Source: Parendozoicomonas haliclonae (GTDB taxonomy: Bacteria > Pseudomonadota > Gammaproteobacteria > Pseudomonadales > Endozoicomonadaceae). Taken from it: a DNA stretch of 64,000 nt. Each line of letters begins with the position of its first letter. Position 1 is the first letter of the stretch. Shown here piece by piece: positions 1-9,218 of this stretch. A program made the translations under genes and the position numbers. Where the stretch lies: positions 1 to 64,000 of the forward strand of contig NZ_FWPT01000010.1 in the NCBI RefSeq assembly GCF_900174585.1, written 5' to 3'. The notes below the pieces were generated by a model. The model ran no database searches, had not been told where the DNA came from, and saw only the letters and a program-made list of their open reading frames with translations.

Positions 1-3000
1 TGTCATCGGTAATCGCGGTGACCACTTCATCGGGACTGAACGTCAGGTTCTCAAACTCACTGCCGCCGGTGACACCGGTAATGCTGTTGGAAACCGTATC
101 ACCGTTCTCGACCCAAACATCATCGCGGTTAATGGCCAGATCCACCGTGCCACTGGTGGCGCCGGCCTGAATGGTAATCTGCTGCTGGTTCGCCAGATTA
201 ACTGTCAGACCGTTGTGGCCGGCAACCGGCAAACCATCGGCATTGGCCAGGGTGGCGGTGTAGGTAATGGAGCCGCCATCTTCACTGGTGGTCGGTGTCG
301 CGGTCAGCGTGATTGTCACTTCATCTTGATCATCCGTGATCGCGGTGACCACTTCCTCCTCGCTGAACGTCAGGTTCTCAAACTCGCTGCCTCCGGTGAC
401 GCCGGTAATGCTGTTGGACACCGTATCCCCGTTCTCGACCCAAACATCATCACGATCGATGGTCCGATCCACCGTGCCACTGGTGGCACCGGCTTGAATA
501 GTTATTTGCTGCTGGTTGGCCAGCGTGACGGTCAGACCATTGTGGTTATCAACCGGTAAGCCGTCGACGTTAGATAAAGTCGCGGTGTAGGTAATCGAGC
601 CGCCATCTTCACTGGTGGTCGGTGTCGCGGTCAGCGTGATCGTCACTTCATCCTGATCATCAGTGATCGCGGTGACCACTTCCTCCTCGCTGAACGTCAG
701 GTTCTCAAACTCGCTACCACCGGTGACGCCGGTAATGCTGTTGGAGACCGTATCACCGTTCTCGACCCAGACATCATCCCGGTCGATCGCCAGATCCACC
801 GTGCCACTGGTAGCACCGGCCTGGATGGTAATCTGCTGCTGATTCGCCAGCGTCACGGTCAGACCATTGTGGTTAGCAACCGGCAAACCATCGACGTTAG
901 ATAAAGTCGCGGTGTAAGTAATCGAGCCGCCATCTTCACTGGTGGTTGGGGTGGCGGTCAGCGTGATCGTCACTTCATCTTGATCATCAGTGATCGCGGT
1001 GACCACTTCCTCCTCGCTGAACGTCAGGTTCTCAAACTCGCTGCCGCCGGTGACGCCGGTAATGCTGTTGGAAACCGTATCACCGTTCTCGACCCAAACA
1101 TCATCGCGGTCAATGGCCAGATCCACGGTGCCACTGGTGGCCCCGGCCTGGATGGTGATCTGCTGCTGGTTGGCCAGATTGACGGTCAGGCCGTTGTGAT
1201 TGTTGACCGGTAAACCATCGGCATTGACCAAGGTGGCGGTGTAGGTAATGGAACCGCCATCTTCACTGGTGGTCGGGGTGGCGGTCAGTGTGACAGTGAC
1301 CGTATCAGTGTCATCGGTAATCGCGGTGACCACTTCATCCAGACTGAACGTCAGGTTCTCAAACTCGCTGCCGCCGGTGACGCCGGTAATGCTGTTGGAC
1401 ACCGTATCCCCGTTCTCGACCCAGACATCATCCCGATCGATCGCCAGATCCACAGAGCCACTGGTAGCGCCGGCCTGAATAGTGATCTGCTGCTGATTCG
1501 CCAGCGTCACAGTCAGACCATTGTGGTTAGCAACCGGCAAGCCATCGACGTTAGATAAAGTCGCGGTGTAAGTAATGGAGCCACCATCTTCACTGGTGGT
1601 TGGTGTCGCGGTCAGCGTGATCGTCACTTCATCCTGATCATCAGTAATGGTGGTGACCACTTCATCCTGACTGTAGGTCAGGTTCTCAAACTCACTGCCG
1701 CCGGTGACGCCGGTAATGCTGTTGGAGACCGTATCACCGTTCCCAACCCAAACATCATCGCGATCAATCGCCAGATCCACCGTGCCACTGGTGGCCCCGG
1801 CCTGGATGGTGATCTGCTGCTGGTTAGCCAGCGTGACGGTCAGACCATTGTGGCCGGCAACCGGCAGACCATCGGCATTTGTCAGAGTGGCGGTGTAAGT
1901 AATCGATCCACCATCTTCACTGGTGGTCGGTGTCGCGGTCAGCGTGATCGTCACTTCATCTGGATCATCAGTAATAGCGGTGACCACTTCATCCGACGTA
2001 AAGGTGAGGTTCTCAAACTCGCTACCGCCAGTGACGCCGGTAATGCTGTTGGAAACGGTGTCGTTGTTCTCCACCCAGACATCATCGCGATCAATGGCCA
2101 GATCCACGGTGCCACTGGTGGCCCCGGCCTGGATGGTGATCTGCTGCTGGTTGGCCAGATTGACGGTCAGACCATTGTGGTTAGCAACCGGCAGACCATT
2201 GGCATTGTTGAGGGTGGCGGTGTAGGTAATCGATCCACCATCTTCACTGGTGGTCGGTGTCGCGGTCAGCGTGATCGTCACTTCATCTTGATCATCAGTG
2301 ATCGCGGTGACCACTTCATCCTGACTGTAGGTCAGGTTCTCAAACTCGCTGCCACCGGTGACACCGGTAATGCTGTTGGAGACCGTATCACCGTTCTCTA
2401 CCCAGACATCATCCCGATCAATCGCCAGATCCACCGTGCCACTGGTGGCCCCGGCCTGGATGGTGATCTGCTGCTGGTTAGCCAGCGTGACGGTCAGACC
2501 ATTGTGGCCGGCAACCGGCAGACCATCGGCATTTGTCAGAGTGGCGGTGTAAGTAATCGATCCACCATCTTCACTGGTGGTCGGTGTCGCGGTCAGCGTG
2601 ATCGTCACTTCATCTTGATCATCAGTAATAGCGGTGACCACTTCATCCGACGTAAAGGTGAGGTTCTCAAACTCGCTACCGCCGGTCACGCCGGTAATGC
2701 TGTTGGACACCGTATCACCGTTCTCGACCCAGACATCATCGCGATCGATCGCCAGATCCACCGTGCCACTGGTGGCCCCGGCCTGGATGGTGATCTGTTG
2801 CTGATTCGCCAGAGTGACGGTCAGACCATTGTGGTTAGCAACCGGCAGACCATCGACATTAGATAAAGTGGCGGTGTAGGTAATCGAACCACCATCTTCA
2901 CTGGTGCTCGGAGTGGCGGTCAGGGTCACGGTGACGGTATCGGTGTCATCGGTAATCGCGGTAACCACTTCATCGGGACTGAACGTCAGGTTCTCAAACT

Positions 3001-3590
3001 CACTGCCGCCGGTGACACCGGTAATGCTGTTGGAAACCGTGTCCCCGTTCTCGACCCAGACATCATCGCGATCAATGGCCAGATCCACCGTGCCACTGGT
3101 GGCCCCGGCCTGGATGGTGATCTGCTGCTGGTTGGCCAGCGTCACGGTCAGACCATTGTGGTTAGCAACCGGCAAGCCGTCGACGTTCGATAAAGTCGCG
3201 GTGTAAGTAATCGAGCCGCCATCTTCACTGGTGGTTGGGGTGGCGGTCAGCGTGATCGTCACTTCATCTTGATCATCAGTGATCGCGGTGACCACTTCCT
3301 CCTCGCTGAACGTCAGGTTCTCAAACTCGCTGCCGCCGGTGACGCCGGTAATGCTGTTGGAAACCGTGTCGTTGTTCTCCACCCAAACATCATCACGATC
3401 GATGGCAAGGTCCACAGTGCCACTGGTGGCCCCGGCCTGGATGGTGATCTGCTGCTGATTCGCCAGCGTCACAGTCAGGCCATTGTGGTTGGCAACCGGC
3501 AAGCCATCGACGTTAGACAAAGTCGCGGTGTAGGTAATAGAGCCGCCATCTTCACTGGTGGTCGGTGTGGCGGTCAGGGTGAGGGTAGTC
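1..3590 (-). repeat. Tandem 327-bp (109-residue) repeat array in the adhesin gene
   Basis: A fixed landmark (gccggtaatgctgttgg) ends at 90, 417, 744, 1071, 1398, 1725, 2052, 2379, 2706, 3033 and 3360. That is exactly 327 bp apart every time, giving 11 visible units and no indel. Each unit encodes an Ig-like domain starting near LTLTATPTTSEDGGSITYTA. Units differ by scattered synonymous and a few coding changes; variants such as TDDQDEVTIT versus TDDTDTVTVT are distributed as a mosaic. The array continues past the left edge. Confidence 0.97.
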
Positions 3591-4429
3591 TCATCAATCG
3601 TGTCATCGATGCTGACAGTGATAATATCTTCATCAATAACAATCTCATTAAAGCCTCCGCCTGAGGCCGATTCTATTTGATTATTAATGCTGTCAGGATC
3701 GAGGAATACATCTTCACCATCTGTGATGGTGTAATCAAAACTGCCACTGGTTAAACCATCGCCAATAATAATTGTGCCGAGAGTGGTGTTGATGATCGTA
3801 TTGCCCTGACTGGCATTGGCAAGTGTCGCTGTGAATGTGACTATGCCACCGGCTTCGGTGAGAGTGAGTGGTGTTCCTGTTAGCGTAACCGATGTATCTC
3901 TGGGGGCAGCGTCAGCCTGATTGCTGATCCGGAAAAACGCCTGTTGAGCTGGTGCTGTGGTATCAAAGCCAAACTGAACCTCCACCTCATCGGAGTTCAA
4001 GCCAAGGTCAACACCTGGTGAGAAACGCCCATTTTGTGGAGTACCAGCCGCCGGTGGTTCAGAGGGAATAGTGGGTTCGCCTGCGCCGGTAGGCTCATCC
4101 GGCAGTTCCTCACCTGCGGTTGGCGACGGCAGGTTGTTAATCTCATCAAAAAGATCGGTCTGAGCCAGGGCGCTGTCGTTAATCTCAAAACCCAATGCTG
4201 ACAGTGTTAACAGGCTGCCAAGATCAAGAGGTGAGCCTTCAGAAACTTCTGTTGTACGACCATTTCCCAGAGAAAGAAGTGCAGGTCCGCCTTCAGCAAT
4301 CACCACATCACCCTGAAACACACTATCCCCGGGCAGAAGTGTCTGCTCACTGCCGTCTGTGCGGATAACCTTTAGTGAACCGGAAATCTGTTGAACGGTA
4401 CCTAATTGATTTTCGATAACAGCGTCCAT
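1..4429 (-). CDS. Giant LapA-like type I secreted adhesin, N-terminal 1476 residues (C-terminus beyond left edge)
   Basis: This is a cell-surface biofilm or host adhesin, exported by the LapB/LapC-like pair just upstream. The ATG at 4429 follows a GGGAG Shine-Dalgarno 8 nt away. Residues about 4-60 resemble the LapA-type retention module (VIENQLGTVQQISGSL). A linker rich in P, E, G and T follows, with a PAAG sequence at residues 126-129; in LapA-family adhesins the LapG protease cuts at a TAAG/PAAG site in this position. A divergent Ig-like domain (about 165-285) precedes 11 nearly identical 109-residue Ig-like units. The reading frame stays open to base 1, so the rest of the repeats and any C-terminal RTX/secretion signal lie outside. 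No lapD or lapG homologue is in the window. The family call is strong; the ligand is unknown. Confidence 0.9.
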   Translation of the reverse strand, partial: MDAVIENQLGTVQQISGSLKVIRTDGSEQTLLPGDSVFQGDVVIAEGGPALLSLGNGRTTEVSEGSPLDLGSLLTLSALGFEINDSALAQTDLFDEINNLPSPTAGEELPDEPTGAGEPTIPSEPPAAGTPQNGRFSPGVDLGLNSDEVEVQFGFDTTAPAQQAFFRISNQADAAPRDTSVTLTGTPLTLTEAGGIVTFTATLANASQGNTIINTTLGTIIIGDGLTSGSFDYTITDGEDVFLDPDSINNQIESASGGGFNEIVIDEDIITVSIDDTIDETTLTLTATPTTSEDGGSITYTATLSNVDGLPVANHNGLTVTLANQQQITIQAGATSGTVDLAIDRDDVWVENNDTVSNSITGVTGGSEFENLTFSEEEVVTAITDDQDEVTITLTATPTTSEDGGSITYTATLSNVDGLPVANHNGLTVTLANQQQITIQAGATSGTVDLAIDRDDVWVENGDTVSNSITGVTGGSEFENLTFSPDEVVTAITDDTDTVTVTLTATPSTSEDGGSITYTATLSNVDGLPVANHNGLTVTLANQQQITIQAGATSGTVDLAIDRDDVWVENGDTVSNSITGVTGGSEFENLTFTSDEVVTAITDDQDEVTITLTATPTTSEDGGSITYTATLTNADGLPVAGHNGLTVTLANQQQITIQAGATSGTVDLAIDRDDVWVENGDTVSNSITGVTGGSEFENLTYSQDEVVTAITDDQDEVTITLTATPTTSEDGGSITYTATLNNANGLPVANHNGLTVNLANQQQITIQAGATSGTVDLAIDRDDVWVENNDTVSNSITGVTGGSEFENLTFTSDEVVTAITDDPDEVTITLTATPTTSEDGGSITYTATLTNADGLPVAGHNGLTVTLANQQQITIQAGATSGTVDLAIDRDDVWVGNGDTVSNSITGVTGGSEFENLTYSQDEVVTTITDDQDEVTITLTATPTTSEDGGSITYTATLSNVDGLPVANHNGLTVTLANQQQITIQAGATSGSVDLAIDRDDVWVENGDTVSNSITGVTGGSEFENLTFSLDEVVTAITDDTDTVTVTLTATPTTSEDGGSITYTATLVNADGLPVNNHNGLTVNLANQQQITIQAGATSGTVDLAIDRDDVWVENGDTVSNSITGVTGGSEFENLTFSEEEVVTAITDDQDEVTITLTATPTTSEDGGSITYTATLSNVDGLPVANHNGLTVTLANQQQITIQAGATSGTVDLAIDRDDVWVENGDTVSNSITGVTGGSEFENLTFSEEEVVTAITDDQDEVTITLTATPTTSEDGGSITYTATLSNVDGLPVDNHNGLTVTLANQQQITIQAGATSGTVDRTIDRDDVWVENGDTVSNSITGVTGGSEFENLTFSEEEVVTAITDDQDEVTITLTATPTTSEDGGSITYTATLANADGLPVAGHNGLTVNLANQQQITIQAGATSGTVDLAINRDDVWVENGDTVSNSITGVTGGSEFENLTFSPDEVVTAITDD

Positions 4430-4491
4430 GTTGTGTTCTCCCGAATCAGTCCTGATTTGTTGTGTTTATTTTCTGATACTGTTTTAAGCGT

Positions 4492-5817
4492 TTATCTTTC
4501 GCTGAAAGCCATATGTTTTGCTCGTAAGACCGGTTTCATCAGATAGGACATCAGGCTCTTCTTTCCGGTCAGAATATCCACGTCTGCCACCATGCCGGTG
4601 ATAACGGGCTTACTGTCATCCAGTTGGGTTCTGTCGGTTTCGATATGGGCGATATAGAAGCTTTCGCCCTGATCGTTGGTAATGGTGTCTGCTCCGAGAT
4701 GAACCAGTTGTCCTTTCAGACCGCCATAAACGGTGAAGTCGTAGGCAGTAAAGCGCACCACAGCTTTCTGGCCTGGATGCAGAAAGCCAATATCCTGTGG
4801 CCGAATCTGGGCTTCGATCAGTAACTTGTCCCCCAGTGGAACAATCTCCATCATCTTCATCCCAGGCTGAACCACACCGCCTTCGGTATTGGCCAGAACC
4901 TGTTTCACTATGCCGTTCACGGGGGAACGAACCTGCGCCCGTTCAACTCGATCGGCCAGCGCGGTGCTGGTCGCTTCCAGTTCTTTTAGTCGGGTCACGG
5001 TTTCGTTGAGTTCGGCTCTGGCTGTGCTGATAAACGTGAGCTGCAGTTCATTGATGCGCTGGCGGGTTTCGTTCTGCATAGCCACAAGCCGTTGTGAAGC
5101 TTTGTTGTTCACATCCAGCTCACCCTTGCTGTCACTGATCTGTCGTTCAAGACGCAGCACTTCAATACGTGAAACCGCTCCGATTTCAGAGAGACCACTG
5201 GCGATATCCAGTTCTTCCTTAAGCAGTGTTGTCCGGCGTTGGAGCTGATCACGTTGCGCCCGGTTTTCTTCCAGCTGACGTTTCTGCTGTTGCAGCTGCT
5301 CCTGAAAAACGGCCTTTCGGCTTTGCAGCTCCTGAACGCGGCTGGTATAGAGATCCAACTCCTGCTGGGCCAGATCCGGATTATCCTGCCAGACTTGCGT
5401 TGGCATCACCGGCTCAATGCCGTCTATCTCTGCTTGTAAACGGATGCGTTTGATATTCAGACTTTTGCGGTTCACTTCCTGCCCGCCCAGGCTGGACATA
5501 AACTGAGTGTCATCCAGCACCAGCAGTACCTGTCCTTTTTCAACCTGGTCACCTTCCTTAACCAGGATTTCTGCCACAATGCCGCCTTCCAGGTTCTGGA
5601 CATCCTGCACCTGACTGGATGGAATCACCTTGCCGGAGCCGCGGGTAATTTCATCCATCTCCGCCCAACTGGCCCAGGCAATAAACAGTACAACCGCCAG
5701 CATGGCGATCCAGATAATGGCTTGCCCGCCTTTAGGACGGGTACGTGAAACGGCAGCCTGGGCGTCGGCAAGGAAGGCGTTGTCCGGGCTTTGATTGGTT
5801 TCGTGATTTGATTTCAT
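4492..5817 (-). CDS. LapC/HlyD-like type I secretion periplasmic adaptor (membrane fusion protein), 441 aa
   Basis: It bridges the inner-membrane exporter and the outer-membrane TolC-like channel for adhesin export. One N-terminal membrane segment (about 24-44, QAIIWIAMLAVVLFIAWASW) is followed by a biotinyl-lipoyl-like half (VEKGQVLLVLDDTQF), a long coiled coil rich in Q, E, L and R (about 130-270), the second lipoyl half (VRSPVNGIVKQV) and a beta-barrel region ending near residue 441. The ATG at 5817 has GAGGG 8 nt upstream. A TTG five codons further up would overlap the lapB-like stop. The gene is 62 bp upstream of the adhesin start, which supports a single operon. The outer-membrane component is not in the window. 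Confidence 0.92.
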   Translation of the reverse strand: MKSNHETNQSPDNAFLADAQAAVSRTRPKGGQAIIWIAMLAVVLFIAWASWAEMDEITRGSGKVIPSSQVQDVQNLEGGIVAEILVKEGDQVEKGQVLLVLDDTQFMSSLGGQEVNRKSLNIKRIRLQAEIDGIEPVMPTQVWQDNPDLAQQELDLYTSRVQELQSRKAVFQEQLQQQKRQLEENRAQRDQLQRRTTLLKEELDIASGLSEIGAVSRIEVLRLERQISDSKGELDVNNKASQRLVAMQNETRQRINELQLTFISTARAELNETVTRLKELEATSTALADRVERAQVRSPVNGIVKQVLANTEGGVVQPGMKMMEIVPLGDKLLIEAQIRPQDIGFLHPGQKAVVRFTAYDFTVYGGLKGQLVHLGADTITNDQGESFYIAHIETDRTQLDDSKPVITGMVADVDILTGKKSLMSYLMKPVLRAKHMAFSER

Positions 5818-5828
5818 CCGTGATGCCC

Positions 5829-7985
5829 TCAAGTGCCAGGTTGCAGGGTTTGTTCACGGCGCTGACCTTCGCCATACACACCCGCCAGCATATCGGCGGG
5901 GCCGTCGGCAATGATCTTGCCTTTCTCGATAACCATGATGCGTTCAGCCAGATTGAGCATCGCCAGATGGTGGGTCACCATAATCAGGGTTTTGTTTTCA
6001 CAAATATGCGTCAAGGTTTCACAGACGCGCGCCGCCGTATGGTTGTCCATGGCGCTGGAGGGTTCATCCATAATCAAAAGTGGAGGATCACCCACCAGAG
6101 CACGGGCCAAACCGACAGCCTGAACCTGCCCTCCGGACAGATTGCGACCCATCTCGCCAACCTGAAAATCGAGGCCGTTGGGACTGTTACTGATCAGTTC
6201 GCCCAGACCGGCCAGACGGGCAACCCGCAGAATTTCTTCATCGGTGACACCGGTACGACCCAGAACAATATTTTCCCGAATGGAGCCGCTGAACAGGCTG
6301 ACAACCTGAGGGACATAGCCGATATGTTCGCGAAGGGAGGCTGGGTCAATCTGGCGAAGGTCGATGCCATCCAGTGACAGGTTGCCAGAGGTGGGTTGGT
6401 AAAGACCCATCATTAGTTTTATTAACGAGGTCTTGCCGGAACCCATACGACCAAGAATGGCTATCTTCTCCCCGGATTTAATCTGGAAGTCGAGCTCGGA
6501 AAGTAAAGGTGGTTGCTCGGGATAGGCAAAGCTCAGGCTCTGGGCTTTCCAGAAACCCCGAATCTTTTTGATCGAAAGGTAGTTGCGATCAGGCTCCCGT
6601 TCCTGTGGAAAAGACATAACATTATCAGCCTGATCCAGTGCCTGGCGGGCCCGCTCATACTGGTTAAGCAGGCCGATCATCTGGGTAACCGGAGCCGCAC
6701 AACGGCCGGCAATCATAATCATGGCGATCAGGCCACCCATGGATAGAGTACCGTTACCGATCAGGTAAACACCGCCAATCACCAGCAACACAGTATTCAT
6801 TTGCAAAATAAACATGGCACTGTGGCTGGTCATATTCTGCAGCCGACGGATATGAAGGCCGTTGCCTGCCAGAAAGGCGACCATGCGCTCCCAACGAAAC
6901 TGCATGGAAGATTCGGCCTGTGTGGTTTTCACACCCTCTAACCCTAATAGAGTTTCGGTTACCATGGCTTGTCGTGAGGATGACATCTGTTGCTGTTTAA
7001 GGATGCGCTCCTGTAATGGGCGATTTAATCCCCAGGCTATGGCAAGGCAGGCAAGAATACTGACCAGTGGCACAAGTGCCAGCGGGCCGCCAATCCAGAC
7101 GATCAGAGCCAGAAACAGAACAATAAATGGCAGATCGACCAGAGTGGTGATGCAGACCGAAGTGATAAAGCTGCGCAGACTGTCGAATTCATTCAGGTTG
7201 TTAACGAAGCTGCCGGTTGAAACAGGGCGGGCGGCCATCCGCAGACCCAGAGTTTTTTCAAACAACTTGGCGGAGATCTCTTGGTCGATACCTTTGCCCG
7301 CATGGTCAATAAACCAGGAACGCTGGATTTTCAGCACCAGATCAAACAGAAAAGCGAGCACAACTCCGAATGCCAACATCCAAAGGGTTTCGGTCGCATT
7401 GTTGGGAACAACCCGGTCATAGACGTTCATCACGAACAGTGGCGAGACCAGTGCGAAAATATTAATGAGAAAACTGGCAACCAGAACATCCCGGTAAGTA
7501 CGCCAATGGGAGCGAACAACGGAAACAAACCAGTCGTAACGGTTCTGGCTTTGTTGCTTCTGTTGTTGATGCTCTTGTCTCTGTTCCGGCAGAAGTTCAT
7601 TGTCTTCTGCCTGCTTGATAGTAATGGCATACCCGGTATAGCGAGCCAGAAATTTATCTGCAGGTTGCATACTCTGCTGGCCGTTTTCCCAAGTCAGGGC
7701 TTCATTGCGGGTACTGTCCAGCTGCAGAAGAATGGCAGCGCTGTTGTTATCAAGAAACAGAACAACAGGGCAGGTTTGTTCAATGAGTGTTTGGTTGTCG
7801 AGTTCACAGACCAGGGCTTCAAGGCCGGCTTTGGCTGCCGCTCTTGGAAATAAAGAAGGGGTCAGGGCGCCATCTTCAAGAGGCAGACCTGCGGTCAGGC
7901 TGCTTAGTGAATGATTGCGGCCGAACATATCACAAAGAATGATCAGGCAGTCATTAAGACTGCTTCCTGCAAGTTTGCTATCCAT
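5829..7985 (-). CDS. LapB-like type I secretion ABC transporter (permease/ATPase), about 718 aa
   Basis: This inner-membrane ABC exporter powers adhesin secretion. The N-terminal 130 residues form a C39-peptidase-like domain, which in LapB-type exporters is non-proteolytic and may bind substrate. Next come the transmembrane domain (FVMNVYDRVVPNNATETLW is typical of HlyB/LapB) and an ATP-binding domain with Walker A GRMGSGKTS, signature LSGGQVQAVGLARAL and Walker B LLIMDEPSSAMD. I chose the start giving MDSKLAGSS, which matches the usual length of about 718; an in-frame ATG at 8018 would add 11 residues. The stop lies 11 bp before the adaptor ATG, so the two are probably cotranscribed. Confidence 0.92.
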   Translation of the reverse strand: MDSKLAGSSLNDCLIILCDMFGRNHSLSSLTAGLPLEDGALTPSLFPRAAAKAGLEALVCELDNQTLIEQTCPVVLFLDNNSAAILLQLDSTRNEALTWENGQQSMQPADKFLARYTGYAITIKQAEDNELLPEQRQEHQQQKQQSQNRYDWFVSVVRSHWRTYRDVLVASFLINIFALVSPLFVMNVYDRVVPNNATETLWMLAFGVVLAFLFDLVLKIQRSWFIDHAGKGIDQEISAKLFEKTLGLRMAARPVSTGSFVNNLNEFDSLRSFITSVCITTLVDLPFIVLFLALIVWIGGPLALVPLVSILACLAIAWGLNRPLQERILKQQQMSSSRQAMVTETLLGLEGVKTTQAESSMQFRWERMVAFLAGNGLHIRRLQNMTSHSAMFILQMNTVLLVIGGVYLIGNGTLSMGGLIAMIMIAGRCAAPVTQMIGLLNQYERARQALDQADNVMSFPQEREPDRNYLSIKKIRGFWKAQSLSFAYPEQPPLLSELDFQIKSGEKIAILGRMGSGKTSLIKLMMGLYQPTSGNLSLDGIDLRQIDPASLREHIGYVPQVVSLFSGSIRENIVLGRTGVTDEEILRVARLAGLGELISNSPNGLDFQVGEMGRNLSGGQVQAVGLARALVGDPPLLIMDEPSSAMDNHTAARVCETLTHICENKTLIMVTHHLAMLNLAERIMVIEKGKIIADGPADMLAGVYGEGQRREQTLQPGT

Positions 7986-8124
7986 GTCTTTGCATTTCCA
8001 TTTCAGAAAGATGTGCAAAATCTTTCTTCGGTTCGGGGTAAAACGTCACAAAATCCTTTTGCTTATTGTTATTTTATTTCCAGATTTGATTCTTACTTTG
8101 CCGTGCGAACACAAAAAACATGCT

Positions 8125-8147
8125 GCGGATGAACAATGTTCATCAGC
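8125..8147. promoter_or_regulatory. Perfect dyad between araC-type gene and lapB-like gene (operator or terminator)
   Basis: The sequence gatgaacaatgttcatc (8128-8144) is a perfect palindrome around one central base, with further pairing GC on each side. It lies downstream of the AraC gene stop (8166) and upstream of the exporter gene start. A run of six T on the minus strand follows a few bases later, so it could end the AraC transcript. Its symmetry also fits a dimeric repressor site for the secretion operon. Function is not decided. Confidence 0.5.
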
Positions 8148-8165
8148 TTTTATTAATAAGTCGTA

Positions 8166-9188
8166 TTAAATGTCAGCTTTGGTCAGTGCTTTGCCTGATT
8201 TCGATAATTGCTCTGTTAAATAGTGCTGTCGGTATTTGCTGGGTGTCTTCCCAAAGTGTTTTAAAAAGGCTCTGGAGAAAGCACTGCTGTTACCAAAACC
8301 AGATTCCAGTGCAATCAGTGTGACACTGGTGTTTTTTCTTGCCGGATTCGCCAAAGCAGAAGCAACCCGTTGCAAACGGCGTTGACGAAGCTCGTCTCGA
8401 AAGCTGGTGCCATTCTGTGCCAACAGGCGACTGATGTAAGAGGGGGAAAGGTAAACCTGCTCAGCAATAGCTTCGAGATCCAGATCCGGATCGATCATGT
8501 GGTGATCAATTTTGTCTAGAATCCGGTAGAGGTGTTTCTGCTGCCGATCTGATAATTGCGGGCTCATATCCCATTCGGTTTTAAGAGCCATGGCAAGCAG
8601 CCCCTGAAAATGGCGGGAGAGCTCCCGTCTCCGAGACATACTGCCCTCGTTGTTCAATACCCCAGGCAGGTTTTCCAGCATTTGTCTGGCAAGTAAAGCC
8701 GGGCCGGAGCGGGCATTGAGTGAATAGTTGTTGGCGTGTTGTCTTAGAGCGTTATCGAGCCAGGAATCGCTAATCGCTACTACCAGCCCTTTAAAGTCGG
8801 GGCTGAACTGGATATCCTCAGTTTCGGATGAAGACAGTAAGCCTATCTGCCCCGGTAAGATGGTTGTCCTGCAAGAGTGCCTATCTGGCTTATCGGTACC
8901 GGTAGAGGATCCAAGGTGAACCGAACCGGATTGAGGAATATAAAGAGCGGTAATGTTTTCGGCTTGGAACGCCACTGGTCGATTTGGCTGGCCGGTTATC
9001 AAACCATTACTGTCAATCTGGCAAAGCAGCATATTGTCGACGATATAGCCGTTGAACTGGTTCCACTGGCCTGAGCTGTGCTTTGGACATTGCAGATAAA
9101 GTGACAGCGTCGCACTCCCGATCTGTATAGACCAGGGATAGCAGGAGCATTCCATATGCTCGGTCTTTGCGCTGACAAAAATATCCAT
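8166..9188 (-). CDS. AraC-family transcriptional regulator, 340 aa
   Basis: The C-terminal third carries two helix-turn-helix motifs typical of AraC/XylS proteins (LEAIAEQVYLSPSYISRLL and GFGNSSAFSRAFLKHFGKTP). The N-terminal about 200 residues resemble the AraC-like ligand-binding region found in aliphatic or aromatic effector sensors, but no specific ligand can be read. The ATG at 9188 is taken as start; a GTG at 9218 would add 10 residues and neither has a clear Shine-Dalgarno. The gene is directly upstream of, and codirectional with, the type I secretion operon, so it may control that operon. This link is inference. Confidence 0.85.
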   Translation of the reverse strand: MDIFVSAKTEHMECSCYPWSIQIGSATLSLYLQCPKHSSGQWNQFNGYIVDNMLLCQIDSNGLITGQPNRPVAFQAENITALYIPQSGSVHLGSSTGTDKPDRHSCRTTILPGQIGLLSSSETEDIQFSPDFKGLVVAISDSWLDNALRQHANNYSLNARSGPALLARQMLENLPGVLNNEGSMSRRRELSRHFQGLLAMALKTEWDMSPQLSDRQQKHLYRILDKIDHHMIDPDLDLEAIAEQVYLSPSYISRLLAQNGTSFRDELRQRRLQRVASALANPARKNTSVTLIALESGFGNSSAFSRAFLKHFGKTPSKYRQHYLTEQLSKSGKALTKADI

Positions 9189-9218
9189 AAATATAAGGTG
9201 GTAGACTTGTTGGTTCAC

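Noticed and set aside
1850-2866. Long plus-strand open frames inside the repeat array (up to 338 codons)
   Set aside because: They are antisense to the adhesin repeat and recur with it every 327 bp; they have no ribosome sites and simply mirror the repeat.
1-3590. Array considered as CRISPR or satellite DNA
   Set aside because: The 327-bp unit is fully coding, in frame and has no spacers.
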